A stretch of 64,000 nt of DNA from positions 2,913,501-2,977,500 of the forward strand of contig JAKNDB010000105.1 in the NCBI GenBank assembly GCA_024305405.1, in the 5' to 3' direction. The stretch's first letter is position 1. Each line of letters starts with the position of its first letter. The notes beneath the pieces are model-generated. The model made no database searches. It worked only from the letters and a program-made list of their open reading frames with translations, and had not been told where the DNA came from. A program made the position numbers and the translations under genes. Below are positions 1-13,800 of this stretch, piece by piece. Origin of the DNA: Dirofilaria immitis. Its lineage: Eukaryota > Nematoda > Chromadorea > Rhabditida > Onchocercidae.

Positions 1-2316
1 GAAAAAAAAGTAAAATGTAAGCTAAAAAGAAAAAACTTTATTGACGGGAGTTTTCTTGCTGAGTCTGTTGTCCCACATACAAATCTGACCGGAATAACAT
101 CCCCATTATTAAATTTGGATGAAATTTGGCAAACGCAACACTTGTAACCAATGACTGACAGTAAAAAGTATATCTGAAATCAAAAAGATTAATTTTTTAG
201 TCACTTAAAATATTAAAAATTCCCAACTGCTTTCATGACAATGCTTACTCAGCAGTTGGCTTTTTGAAGCGACAACTCCACACTTGTACGACTCCAACAG
301 GATCGAGAGGTGAATCAGGATTATGGTCATAGGAAACAGCAAATAATTCCGGATGCTGTACACAGTGATCAATACCTGTTACAGCTCTAAAAATAAAGGA
401 TGCACGGAATTGTCATTAATCAACAGCTTTTGTTTCAATTTAGAAAAAAAAATTCCCTCAAAATTTATGCATATTTATGCAACGAATTAAGTTGTGATTA
501 CTGATACTGCTGCATTAAATCTTTTAGCGTTATAATAATATCAAAACATTTACCTTCTTGCGCTCCATTTTTCATCAACAAATTTTCTAGAAAAGGTCAG
601 TTTTCACCATTATCGGCTTTTTCATCCATAGCTTCATCACGTGAATAATCGATAAAAATGTCAATCTGAAAAAATAAACAAAACAGAAATGTCTTATAAA
701 CTTTCGAACGACATGGACTACAACGAGACTATTAATAAGATCATTAAAAGGGCCATTCAGGCCATTCTAAATTCAAATATGAATTACTCGAAAAAGATTT
801 CATAAAACAATTTATACTCAAGCTATTAGTATTGCAATATACAAGATTATTTAGCAGAAATAAAGTGAATATACATTAAATAATCATCCTGAACCGTTAT
901 TTTGGAACTAAATATCACCAACCTCTTCAGCTAATTGTCGTTCCACGACACGTGAACTATAATCAAAAATTGTTGAAATTTTTGACTGCTGAGAATTTGG
1001 AGCTTCTCTTCCTCACTTAGATCTGGAACTTTCGTTTCCTCTTCTTTCTTTTCTTCATTCGGCTATAAAACTCATAACTGTGGAGTTATTCAGTGCAATA
1101 TATATTGCGTAATTCTTATATACATTTTAACCGTTACATTAAAATATTATTTACCTCTTGCTGACGCACGCCAAAATTAAAATTAGGCAAAATATTAGCA
1201 ATTTCTCGTGTAGGAGACTCATCAAAATTGATTTCCAAATGTTTGTCTAGCATAGTCATTTCCTCATCATAATCGAATTCCTGCGAACCTAAACTAAATT
1301 CTCCTGCTGATACTCGGTCGTCATCGGTCTGCGTTGTTTTGCAATACTTCGCCTGAAAAGTTGTTTCATTTTTGTAGTAATATTTAACATCAAATCTTTT
1401 TCGAACATTTTACGAAGTCAGAGCCAAGAAAAGTTATTCAGAGCGAATTACAGATGAACATGTGCAAATAAAAGGTTTGAACTGAAAAATATCGTAAAAT
1501 GTGATAATGAAATTAACCAAGAAAAAAACATACGGCATCTTTAGGTGGCACTGAAATCATCTGTGTTTCACAAAAAGCAAGTTTTTGTGTCCTAGAGATA
1601 GATGTATGTCGTTGATTGTTCCCAACCCCATCCTGGAAAGCAAACATCGATGGTAACATTTAGAAACTACTTGGGTTCATGAAAATTATGTCATTATAGA
1701 GAAGCAGAAAAAGTGACCAGTAAAAAGAATTTTAATAGCAATTTACATCTACTACTTCTCTGAAAAGTATGAGATAGAAAAAGATTTTCACCGTTGCTCG
1801 GTGATCCAAGTTAGTTGGAGTAATGGAACATTCGATTTGCGGCTGGGTTGATATTCCCAAAGGTTCAAGAATTTCTTCTAGATCCTTTTGAGAAAAAATT
1901 CTCGGCAACTCGCTCACTGAAAAGGAAACTTAAGCAGAATCATATTAAATACTTAATATATTAATTATAAAAACAATTTGACCTTCTTCCTTTTTCCGGA
2001 AAAAGGCATTTCCAGAAGGAAATGCACCAGGAAATTTAAAAAAGGCATAAGTATAGAGGAAAGCAAACACACAACAGAGAGCATAAACGGTTACATAAGA
2101 CGATATGTGTTTTGTGATAAAAGAATTATCCAGGATAAGATAATCTTCCATAATCTGACTATGATAGAGAAAAAAACCTGCTCCATTTTCAATATTTGCA
2201 TTTTTAGCAAATTTCTCCGTCGTTCTTCTTCTCGGCGTCTTTTTTCCTCGCGAATTTCAGCCAATTTCTGTTTCTTACGTTCGAGTTCAAGTTTACGCTC
2301 TTCGGCAGTTGCCATA
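1..2316 (-). CDS. dyci-1: Cytoplasmic dynein 1 intermediate chain, 5' part (runs off left edge)
   Basis: Intermediate chain of the dynein motor, which links the heavy chain to dynactin and cargo. The start ATG at 2316 opens a charged N-terminus (MATAEERKLELERKKQKL) typical of the family's dynactin-binding helix. Later exons: 1918-1793 (SQKDLEEILEPLGI), 1633-1535, 1353-1156 (acidic, TTQTDDD), about 1062-905 (LSEEEKLQIL, then DYSSRVVERQLAEEV), about 664-550, 384-252 (GIDHCVQHPELFAVSYD, start of the WD40 propeller) and about 175-40 (AFAKFHPNLI, then CYSGQICMWDNR). The rest of the propeller lies outside the window. The frame is interrupted at homopolymers near 101-106, 163-167, 601-604, 965-969 and 2201-2205; correcting each restores family-like protein and, at the first intron, the splice phase. 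I therefore read it as an intact gene with consensus errors. Identification is from family resemblance, not a search. Confidence 0.9.
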
Positions 2317-2687
2317 TCTAAAAAACAACATATCATTTTTTTTTCTTTGGCTGAGCTAGAAATTCCGAGAATGTAACATTTATAGAAATGAAAATTTTAA
2401 GTCCCAGCTTTCATTTCATAATTTCCCATTCTTATCTGAATCTCGAATGTTCGTTCTAATTTCCCAACTAGTTATTTCTCTAAGCTTTAATGAACTCTAT
2501 ATCCAGTCAGCTTTACGAGTGAAATTTCAAAACTAGGGTATAAAATTTTAGATCCAATGAGAAATCATTATATAGCTGAAAATCCACAATAGTAGAAAAA
2601 CCCAAACCCAAATTTACTTCGAATTTCTCCCACAAAGTGATAACTGCCGATAACTTTAAACGATTAATGACGGTCTGGAGCTGACCA
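2317..2687. other. Intergenic, upstream of dynein intermediate chain
   Basis: Short AT-rich gap between the dynein start (minus) and a weak plus-strand ORF. It would hold the dynein promoter or spliced-leader acceptor. I see no distinct motif. Confidence 0.4.
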
Positions 2688-2856
2688 ATGTCCCAACCTT
2701 CTATGCAAACTGATATCTCAGACGAAGTTTTCTCATCTCCTCCATTCATTCCCTTGAAATTTGGATCCTCTAAACTTCGTGTTGTGGCGATTCATCCGGG
2801 GACTGTTAAATGCAAAGTTTTAGAATATAATCAAATTAATGGCATACTTTGCTTGT
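2688..2856 (+). CDS. Possible small exon or ORF, unrecognised
   Basis: An ATG at 2688, two codons after a stop, opens 56 codons beginning MSQPSMQTDISDEVF and containing KLRVVAIHPGTVKC. The ORF reaches a good donor (GTAAGT) at 2855, inside which the in-frame TAA lies. It could be the first exon of a plus-strand gene divergent from dynein. A TTGCAG acceptor at about 3209 followed by AATAAA near 3232 could end it, but the joined exon would be tiny. Codon content looks coding; no family recognised. Confidence 0.3.
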
Positions 2857-3221
2857 AAGTTATTTTGATGCTTTCTAAGATGGGATTATTGTAAGACAGT
2901 TCTTGGTACTTTTGTGTAACAATTTGAGACTTTTAACTTTGCTTTGCAAAGTTAATAATAAAGGAAAATTCCAATCAAATATATAAGGAAAGAATTTAAA
3001 GATAACTTTTTTGAAAATTAGTGAGAAGCATGAAAAGTGAAAATGTATGGTTGATGGAATTTGAGTGATAGAAGAGAATAGTTGTGAAAAGGTTTTTTTT
3101 TGGTTTTCCTCCAAAGAATCCCAATAGACATAACATGTAGCATTTGTACACGGCTTTGTATTCCAATGCAGTAAATATTAAAGTGTCAAATGCATACTTT
3201 GATTGCAGTGCAAACAATCAA

Positions 3222-3483
3222 TCACAACATAAATAAAACTTTTCTAAAAACAATAGACATTTCATTATATTGAAAACTAATTTTCAACCTGTCAACTTGA
3301 CGTAGAATGCCTTCAAAGATACAATTAATATGAGTGTAACAATGATTCAAAGGCGAGACTTCAAGCAAAAAGGCATGAATCATTACCAAGTATTCTTCTC
3401 TACAAGAAAACAGCTTGAGAAAGATTCTGGGTAAAATTTCGGTCAATGCGTAACAATTCCTCAAAAGTCACCAGCGCTGTCAT
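3222..3483 (-). CDS. Possible small gene, unrecognised, frame uncertain
   Basis: The minus strand from ATG 3483 reads MTALVTFEELLRIDRNF and on to an AVF stretch, where a T run seems to break the frame. With one added T it continues to a possible donor (GTAATG) near 3388. Further down, a stretch reading NHCYTHINCIFEGILRQVD is open to a possible donor near 3290. I cannot fit a consistent intron between the two parts and recognise no family. Treat it as a candidate only. Confidence 0.25.
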
Positions 3484-4814
3484 CCTGTCGTCCAAATGAT
3501 TCTAATAGTCGCGTTGATGAAATGTACCTTGAAAGCGTCACAATTTTTGAGAGAAACGGATTTATTGTTGCGTTTAAAATTCACATTTCCTGAATTTTGA
3601 ATTCTATTCATTCTCGCAACTCTTTAATTACTAGTTTTGATGTTGTCTGTGTGCGAAGAATTGTTTATTTTGCTGAACGCCCGCTATGGCTAAAAACTTC
3701 TGCAACAAATAACTTATTAGTAGTAATCTGCAGATTGCTTCACATTAGTCGATTTCGGAAATCAAGATGATGATTCGTGATTAGCATTAAGAACTCTTCT
3801 TACTTATTTCGCTAATGTCTTCTTAATTATACAGTCGTTTAATTCTTCGCCATATTGATTTTAATTTATGTCACTCATATCGGCTCAGCCTAGACAAATT
3901 TGCCCCTAAATAATTTATGCAAGATGATTTATTCACGAGATTTCGAAGCAAATTTTCTTATTTTGCAAGCTGCTTTCATTTCCATAAAATATATTTTTAT
4001 GGGATTTTCTCGGATTGGAATTCAATGAATGAGACGATAATTGCTTTACTATAAATGTGTAAAGACAGGTGATAAATGAATCTAATATTAGACGCAGCCG
4101 TGTCATCACCGGTAGATGCATTATGAATGCCTTATACTCTTAAAGCCTTCATCAATGGTCTTTGTAGAATGGTGGATTCAGATTCAATAAGCTAAGGAGA
4201 GAGAAAATTAGTTGGGAATGGCAGTGGAAGGGGAGAGGAAACAAATAAGCCTGAAAGATGGAGACAGATAGTGTTGTGCTATTATATTATGCTATTATGA
4301 CTCTTCCTTAGAAATGAATGAATGCATCCGGCATCCATTTCCCTCTTTTATCGATGATATATCCATTCCATTGTCAACTTCGAAAGAAGTTAGCGTGCAG
4401 ACGACTCACATCCAACTATATTCCGAGGGATACAAAAAGTAGACAACACTAGGCTGATGCATAGAGCGATGAGTGTATATATATATGTGTGTATATATAG
4501 ATGTGTGTGTATGTATGTGTATATATATATGTGTGTGTATGTGTATGTGTATGTGTGTATGTCACATGTCTCCTAGTTCGAGCAGGGATGATTGATTACT
4601 GGGGTTAGTTGCGACGCAACGATTTATTTGATAGGTGGTGCAGACTAATGTTGGCTTCCTAGGATCGCCATCCAAGTACTTAATGTTGAAGGCGACGATG
4701 GTCCACTAATCCAAGCCATCCATTCTTCATTCTGTTCTATCTGTTCCATTCTTTTGTCATTTTCCAGTATAATTTTATAAAAACTGTTTCTGTGTAACTG
4801 ATGCCTTAACGGTG
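3484..4814. other. Intergenic, upstream of unc-76
   Basis: No supported gene. It contains a GT/AT-rich microsatellite (see separate entry) and a GC-richer stretch at about 4560-4730 just before the unc-76 start, likely its 5' UTR or promoter. Minus ORF 4121-3933 has no family-like content. Confidence 0.4.
4472..4565. repeat. GT/TA microsatellite
   Basis: Imperfect alternating (GT)n, (TA)n and (TATG)n tract, about 90 bp, roughly 250 bp upstream of the unc-76 start codon. Confidence 0.9.
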
Positions 4815-7800
4815 ATGGGTACGGGAATGGGTGAAGATATAAACTGTAGTGTGCCAGAGGTGCCGTTGGCTCATCTTGAAGACGACATCGACTTCATTAA
4901 GGCGGCATCGCAACAATCGTAAGTATTTTTGTCATTTTCATTTTCTCTTAAATTGACTTGCTGAAATTTTTTGCACGTTCTCATTTTTGGTTGGTTATTC
5001 AAAGCTGTGCAAGAGAGGGAAAGGAAGAAACAATTTAATTCCATTACGGAAGTTCTGAAATGGTTTTTTGTTCGATCATTTTTGATCTAACACTTCGATA
5101 ATTGTTAATGATTTTTAGAAATTTTCTTCACGAGTAGAATAAAATTTACTGCTGCGGAAAGCGCTCAGTAAAAGTTTGTTAACTAAATCGCTGAAATATT
5201 TTTTTCGATTCTCTTTGATCTGCTGCTTGACCCTTTTCATCGCTCTCTTTGATATAAAACAAATTTCCTCACTCTCATAACTTACTGAAATGCAAAATGA
5301 GCCTTAAAACTTAAAGCCGTGGATAGCGCGTTTTTCATGGACGACAAATAAACTGACTTGTTGTTTTATCGCCATTGTTCCTATGTTTTATTATAAATTG
5401 AATCATATATTCCGAATTTCTTTGAATTGTCATTCTTTTCAAAAATTACTGTTCTATGCAAAGAGTGCTTTTCTGGAATACAATAAATCTTTCTTCGAAT
5501 CATCCCAGCTGCTTCCTCTATTCAAGCTGTTAAAAATGAATTACAGTATATAATTTAATCTTGAATTCTATTTGTGATTTCATCTGCAAATTGCTCTGCT
5601 TACTTTTTTTTATTTCATATTCGATGACGTATGAGCTAAAACTCTTGACAAGAAAAAAATTCTTGAAAATTTTTTCAAATTGAAATAATAACGTTATAGC
5701 CAAACGAGACGATATTTGTAGATCATGTTAGACAAGAAAAGAAATCTCGTAATCGACATTTTTAAACCAGACTTGATCTTGTGTAACCCATTTAGTTTCC
5801 TTTTCCTTTTTGCGCCTTTTTCATTATGTAATTTGTTTCTACCTAATTTTTTCCAAGATTTTGGGCATCTTCATTATGAATATCATCTCTCCTTGATCTT
5901 CTTGGTTCAAGTTTTCTATTCATAGCTATTGTTTAATATTGGTTAATACCAGATAGTTATCAGTAGAAATAAGTATATCTCACAAATAATATGAAACTGA
6001 AGCTTTTTTTAGTTCATTAGTAAAAATGCGTCGTCCATTTGGTACTTGATTATACAATCAATGAAATTTATACTTCTCGGTATAGCAAAATCTAGATCTT
6101 ACTACTTATTCTCTTTATTTTAAGCCTTTTATTACAAAAAAATAACTTTGTATTTATAGTAATTGTATATCCTCACAATCTTATCATACTGGTATCAATT
6201 TTTATTATATGGAACACTAAATAATTTGCGGAAGCGTTGCGATTTTGAAGCAGCAGAAACACAACAGACAACATCTTGAACCACCGACACATGAAGAGAT
6301 CGTAGAAATTAAAAGAGTATTAACCATCCTTTTTCCGTCTCTTTCCCTTTGCTCAAATGAAACAATTGAAAAATTAAAATTTTGCTTTCCATGTTAATAA
6401 ATTAGAATAAATGAAACGTTTTGAAATTTTTGTCATATTTAGGACAAAAGTTCTACTTCAGTTTTTACTACATTGGCTAACTCGCCGTTTCCTTTCGTTG
6501 AAAAGGTAATTCATTTTCTGATTTGTTTATCATTTCCTGTCATTTATCCAGGGAACATGATTAATTTCAATTTCTCTATCATAGATGCTAATCTTATTAG
6601 TAGTGAAGTTCCATATTATTTGTTGCTTAGTCTTTGCTCTGTTTATCTTTTTGGTTTAGCCAGTGCTAAAAATTGTCGCGGGAAGGATTCTCTTAAAAAG
6701 TATCTTACTGTTTAATTGCTAAAAACTACAAGCAGTTAGTTTCAAGTAAGTCTACAAGCAGTTAGTTTCAAGTAAGTATCTTCCATGCTAAAAATATCCA
6801 AAATAGTAATTTCTTGTAATGAATATTATTGAGTGAATTAGACGAAATAAACAGTAGAAGTCTTAGATTAAATCTTTTCAGAAAATCCATGTTATACTGG
6901 ATGCACTTCTATTGCTAACTAAGAATTTCGATTTGCCTGATCATCATTATTTAAGCTTCTTCATTCCTCAGTTTCCCATTCGTTATGAACGCGAATTTCT
7001 TCGAATATCTGCGTCTTTAATTAAAGCTTTAAATAACAGATTGCAATTCTTTCTCGAAAATTAGATTTAGATGAAATAGGGAACGAGAAAAGAAGATAAG
7101 AAATAGTAGAGAAAACAAACGGGAAATGAATTAAATATAAGAAACTGGTGTATTATACTAGTCATATATTAATAAACGGAATTTTATTTTCATTTATACT
7201 TTCCAAATTTGATGATCCTCCTATTCGTGATATGCTAAATACAATAAATAAATAAATATATATATATATGAATCTTTAAATATATTCCTAGCTATCTGTG
7301 CATATTTAGATTCGTTTGATTCTTTCAGAAAGGATAAAGCTAAATAACTGATTTCTATGAAAAGGTTAATTTAGTGCTGACCTAAAGAACACTCAGATTC
7401 GTTAATGTGCTATCACTGCTACACATTGATTTTCACTTATCGTCTTCCAGCGAATTTTAATTAATGGGACAAAATAAAAAATGGGTAGGCAAACAGACAG
7501 GAAAATTAAAAAATTCTGCAGATGCCTATCTCGCTGAGGGCATGTATATTTGGTCAATAAAGAGACATATAAGGAAGGCTGACGTTGAATCAATGCTTGA
7601 AGCTCGTTTCAATCCTTTTCTTCGTCAGATGGAATATCATATTATTGATTTTATCCTTTCTCTTCTCATCTTTTCTCTTATAAATTTCCAAATTAATGAA
7701 GTAAAACATAGTAGCATGGATATTATTGAATGAATTTCCTTCCTTAAACTGATTTGTTTTAGCTTGGCTATGATGAATTATCCACAACATGAATTATTAG

Positions 7801-10800
7801 TACTCGGGAAAGGGTATTCGATGTATTTCTCTAATTTGAATTTCACTTCTTGATAAAAGAAAAAGGGACAAATTAGTTCCATGGGATAAAATTTCGTGAG
7901 AAACTGTGCTTCATAATATTTACAATATAAATGCCATCATATTTAAATAGATTATATTAGTGTGCAATGAAACTGATTTGCTTGAAGCTAGTATTACACA
8001 TATGCTTGTAAATATAACCACCTGACAAATTTTCACTCTCGATTAGCTGAGACTGGGAAAGAGATTACTGCTACTTTTCCCTCATAATCTTTCCCTTCCA
8101 CTTTTCATTTCTCCTTTTATCATTTCCACTCTTTCTTTTTTTTTTGACGGTCTGGTATCTTGATTAAGATTGCCGACTTTTGTTTGAATTCGAAAGGCTT
8201 ACGATGTATGAGAACTTTTTTTTGAAAAAGCTTGAGTGAGATAGAGAAGTTTAACACCAAGTAGTTAATTCGAAACGAAATTAGAAAGACGAAAAAAATA
8301 GGTTACCTTTCTACTTTTATGTTCTGCACTATATGCATATAAAGTCTCCCTTTATCTCTTCTTTTCTTTCCTGATTTCTTCATATTTTTCTTCATCTTCG
8401 TTCTTTCTCTCGATACATGAATCCTAATCTGGGTAGTTAGAATTGGAATAAATCTTGATGGATAAGGAAATTAAGCTTTGTAACATCTTTTAACAACATT
8501 TTGAAAGAGCTATGGTTGCGCTGATAAGAGCATAAATTATCAGTGACTAATAATAATTAGTGATTTCATATTCATCGCGATTAATGATAATCTGAACATA
8601 TGACAATTAGATGATTTTCAGGATTTTTCTTGGACCAAAAAGAACGATTCAAAATAACTGTTACTGATATATGCTGTTTCTAGGATATATAAAAGCTCGT
8701 TTCTGCCCACTTGCTGAAATATAAAATTAGTTTAGTTGATTTTGGAACATTAATAAGATATTTTTGAGAACATGACGTAAGTTATTCATCTTTCATTTCC
8801 GGACCGTGTATGATAAGTGAAAATTACATCAGTCTTAATGGGCTAGCATATAGTCTTATCAGTTGATTTGAAGTCTCCGAGAATATTTGCTACCGTGCTT
8901 AAATTCTCATCCAGTCAGTATTTTTTCAATCGTTCTCAAATTATGTGACTGATATAGTTATCAGAGAATTGAAATTTAGGAAGGGAATGAAAATTTTTTA
9001 AAAACATTGAGAAAATGCAACTGCTGATTTTATGGAGAGAAATTTCTTATTGGAAATGATTTCCTAATTGATTATCGGTCTGAATAAATTATGAACACAG
9101 TCGCTTATCTCTAAATTGTGAAAATATCCATATTCTAGAAGAAGCTAAATGCTGAAAATTTTAGGAAAAATCTCCTCCAATAAAATTTTAAAAATTCTAA
9201 ATTCAATCATAAACATCAACTGTTATCTTTTAATTCCATAAGATTACTTCTCTTATTCTTGTTACAGGACCAGTGACTGCGAGAATAATTTCGATGGAAA
9301 TTTCGATCTGGAAAATTTATCGGGCAGTCTAGAAGATCTGGTCGGAACATTTGATCAGAAAATTTCCCAATGCTTCAAGGATCTTAATGAGGCTACCGAA
9401 GAGATAGCACCAATACAAGTGCGCTCACAAGATGAAATCATGTCTGAAAGCCAGTTAGTATTTTTTCACAAAGTTTTGTTTAATGATTCGGCATATATCG
9501 CTAGAACTTTAAGCACACAATTTTTCCCCTTTTTTGACTTGAAGAAGTGTATGATCACTTATGGTCTTGAGACTCAATCACGTGTTTTAGAACTAAAATA
9601 TTCTCTTTTACCAGTTAGACATTAAGATTATTTCGTCAATTAATTCCGTAATAGCATATTATTGTCCATCTTTGCCGTTCAATATGATAGTTTAAGAGGG
9701 ACGATTCGTTATCCTATAAATTATAATGGAATTGAATTTGAAGATTATCCGATAACTATACTGTAGTAAGCTATAGCGCATAAAATATAAAAAAGCGATA
9801 TATTTTTTTTAGATCTTTTCTTTGCATTATTATATGCATGGAATTCTGTTTCGTTCTTTTGATATATGAAAGATACATTCGCATTTTGCTTTTGTTTCTC
9901 TATCTTTCCATTAAAAAATTGTTTTCCTGATTTTAAATCTTTCAATTTTGTCGTTCAGTTTAAAAAAATTGCGGAATTAAAAACCATCATTTTAGATGAA
10001 GAGCTTGATGCAAGAGAATGAGAGAATGGCTCAATTTTTTTTTAATTTTAATTCGTTTGACATGAAAGGGGTTAAATTTTTGGCTCTTCTCGACGTTCAA
10101 TTTTGTTTATCATCTCTGTTTCCCATCGTATTCTCGCGTAAAAATTCTTTGTTAGTAGAAAGAAAAAGAAAAATTTGACATAAACAAGAAAACATCGTCG
10201 TTTTATGCAATATCTTCATGGAATTATGGCTGCAACATTTCGTTCTGTTTTAAAAGAATCGTGGACAGTCTTGAGGATCGGAAAATTCATCTGCTTGTAG
10301 TACCGTAGTGTTTTATACTAATTGCATGAAATTTTGCTATACTAAATTACTTATCATCCAAAAGAAATGCATACTGACGAAATAAATTGCGGAATGCTTG
10401 ACATTGTTCATATCGTATATGCTTGGACTATTTCTTATCTCACAAGCAATGCAGAATTAGAGAAATAATTTTTCTCCAATTTCATTGAGTACTGTCATAC
10501 TTTCAGCCGCAATTAACTTTCTTTAAAGGTACAAAAGCAGGTATCTGATGCATAAATAAATCTGTTGGGGTTTTGTAAAGTTCATTCAATCTCTCGAAAA
10601 GTTTATCAAATTAATTTCTTTTCCGCACAGACTATATGAAGTGAATTTAAAATTGCGGATCATATATCTTCCATACCAGTCTAGATTCCATAAAATTTTC
10701 ATCGTTAAATCGATTCTAATTTGACAGTTCAGAAATATTTGCCGCGCGATTGCTGCGGATAGTTCACTTTAGTCTCGGTACATTTTATTAAAATCAAGTC

Positions 10801-13800
10801 ATTAATTAATGGCGTTTTTTTCCAGGATTTGGTGGACTTTGACTGGGAATTTCGGCAATATGCCTCCACTTGATTTTTCGAAAACTCAAACAAGGCGCTT
10901 ACAACTCCCTGCTCTTAACCTTCAACCACACAAGGTTCCATCTACTGTCAGTTTGTGTTTTTGTAGCAAATAAAATATGAGGCGGTCATATTTCTCACAC
11001 TGAAACTTTAAGTCGAGAGCAATATGCGTCCATGATGGCGACTTTTTGAAATAACTTTGCGAATTATTTCAAAATTTTCCATTAGGATAAGTTTTTAGAT
11101 TATTGAACATTCTATTGTGTTTCATTAAATTTTATATGATGGTTAGAGAGAAATGGAGTGTCGAAGTAAGAGGAGAAGATAACTCAAATTAGTAGCTGAT
11201 AACTAAGTTTAATGACTGAATGAAATCTTCATCAAGCAATTTTAGGAAAACTTCAGAGTGTGGCTTTTTCTAATTTGAAAGTATTAGGAAATCCCTCTAT
11301 AACCTTTATATTTTACATAAAGCATGTCACTTAGTAAACTTCATCTTTCACATCAAATTTAAAAAATAATTCGACAAAGGTTTTAGATCTGCTATTTATG
11401 AAGTGCAGGCTATGAAACTTGTTTGATAATTGAAGAATTGAGAAGGGGAAGTTCCCAACGGAGCTTGAAAAATTGAATTCATTTCCAATAATAGCGGACA
11501 TAAGGCTTCAGTTGAATACGCTTAGGATGAAGGCATTAGTAAATGTAATGTAGCATGCTTCACAAATCTAATCTTCTCTTGCATAATTTTCAGAGAGTGA
11601 AAGAATTTATCTTTTTCCAGCTCAAATGTAATGAACCATTTCAAAGCAGTACTATTGTGAAAATAGCCGTAGAAAAAATTTTGACATGCAGAAATTCGAT
11701 ATAATGCAAAGAAATGCCTCTCTTCCTCTGGATTCATCTCCATAGAAATTATATCGGAAAAGAAATTCATCTGATGTTATTAGAAAGCTATTCTAAGTAT
11801 TTTCATGCATTCCTAAAATGGTCAAAATATGCATAGTATTAATAACCTACCTATTCTGTTTCAACTGCTTTCTTCTTTATCTATTCATCTTCTTCTTTAT
11901 TTATTCACTAATTTTCGAAATCTTTATGTGTTCTTGCAAATTCAAAGTGTTCAGTTTAATAAGCAAATTTTTGTAGAAGAAACTTGGAACAAAAAACTTG
12001 GGATAAAAAATTGAAGTATATATGCACGAAATATACTTTAGGGTCCTCTGAAATTGAGAGGATAAAGGAGATTTTTAGTTTTACTCTGAGAGCTCATTAT
12101 AAGTATATGGTTGAAGTTGTTGACATCGAGTGAAATAAATGTAGCGACAGCGATCAGTGAGATTCATTCGTGTAAAGCATGCATAATTTTTACCACCGCT
12201 GAGCTGTTAATTTTTCCATTACTGATTAAAAATTTTTCATTATCCGATTAACAATTTCCTCTTCCTATTCAACAAATGAAAACTGAAATTAAATGATTAT
12301 GTTATTAGCGTTTCTTAGTAGCTGCATACGAAAGAGATCCCTAAGGTTTTTTCAGATTTCTTTAAATTGTAATCTTTTATACCTATTATTCTCTCCTTCT
12401 TTTCTCCGGTCTTTATTATTGATTTTTTATTAGAGCAAAAAGTCAGAATCCAAATTCTGAATTTCGTCTTCGAATATACTAAAATTAACCTCTGTTCAAA
12501 ATTTCCTTTGATTGATCTCAAAGAACGCTTTTAGCTTTTCCAATTTGGCTTTTGTTCGTATCAAACGAAGAACACGAATACGAAATCATTCTTCCTTTTT
12601 CTTATCGATGTGCTATCAGTTTACTGTCAGTGCTATAAATTTTTCCCTTGTGTTGGAGCTGCTGTTCCCAACTTTCCTCTTAGCGATAATTTCCCTATCA
12701 GAGATTATCAGAAAGCCCACTGAATATTGACTTTATTCGACGAAATAAAGTGAGTATCAATTTCACACTAATGAATTAAAAAATTGGGTTTTTTTTGTCC
12801 TGAAAAACTCGAGAGTTAAGGTTTAAATTTATAAGTTCCGTGGATGTAGAAAGCGATTTTTGACCGTTAAGTTAATTAATCGAATACCAATTATTTTATT
12901 TCCGCATCATTATCGCGATATCGTTATTATACAATTAACCTGAAAGTCGAAAAATGACATATATTAATTTCTACACGCTACATTAAAAACTGGAGTTCTA
13001 TCGTTCGTTTTTTTTATTAGATTCGAGTTTAAAGAAATTCTCTAACTAAAATGGTAGAAGTTTATTATGAATTATGAAAAGTTCAGATCTTATTTTCCTG
13101 CAGTTAACGAGTACTCGAAAGCAACAACTTTTTTTTTTAAGGAAAACAGTGATCCGGGTATTGATTTGTCGGAAGAAGATGAGGAATTGAGAAGTGCACT
13201 AGATATGCATCAATTGATCAGTCAGCGTGGTCCTTTATCGGAATCACCTCCACAGACTGCCGATCAAGTCATCGAAGAAATTGATGAAATGCTTCAGGTT
13301 AATTCTGTAAATTCTTCTCTTCGATATTTAATTCACTGATATTATGTGAAATAATGAAAAAGTTAAGGTATATTTAGTATAACTATTATAGAGATAACTG
13401 AAATTCAAATTCATTATCAATTTTCAGTCATGTGATTTTTCGGGATCGGTAATGACTGATCACACGATGGAATCAATGGATAGCATGTATTCTTCCATGC
13501 GTTCACCATTACCAAATGGACAATATGAAATGGAGGTTAAATTACGGCAAACCGTCACTATCGCATCGAATTCTGAAAGTAAGTTGCAAATGTTACTTTT
13601 ACATAAAATATTTTTAATATAACAAAAGTGCACTTATATAAAACTTGTCCTGCAATTGCTATTTTAAACATAAAAGTAGAAAATATGAGTGGATATAATA
13701 TTATTATAATTTTACTGGCTTGGTGAAAATTTTAAAATATTTTTAAAAAGTAAACTGCCCGAATACAATTTATCTCATGAAAAATTTTTGTGATTTAGTT

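Noticed and set aside
1..2316. Dynein intermediate chain as a pseudogene because of its frameshifts
   Set aside because: All breaks are at homopolymers, splice sites are intact, and the same kind of break occurs in many other essential genes here.
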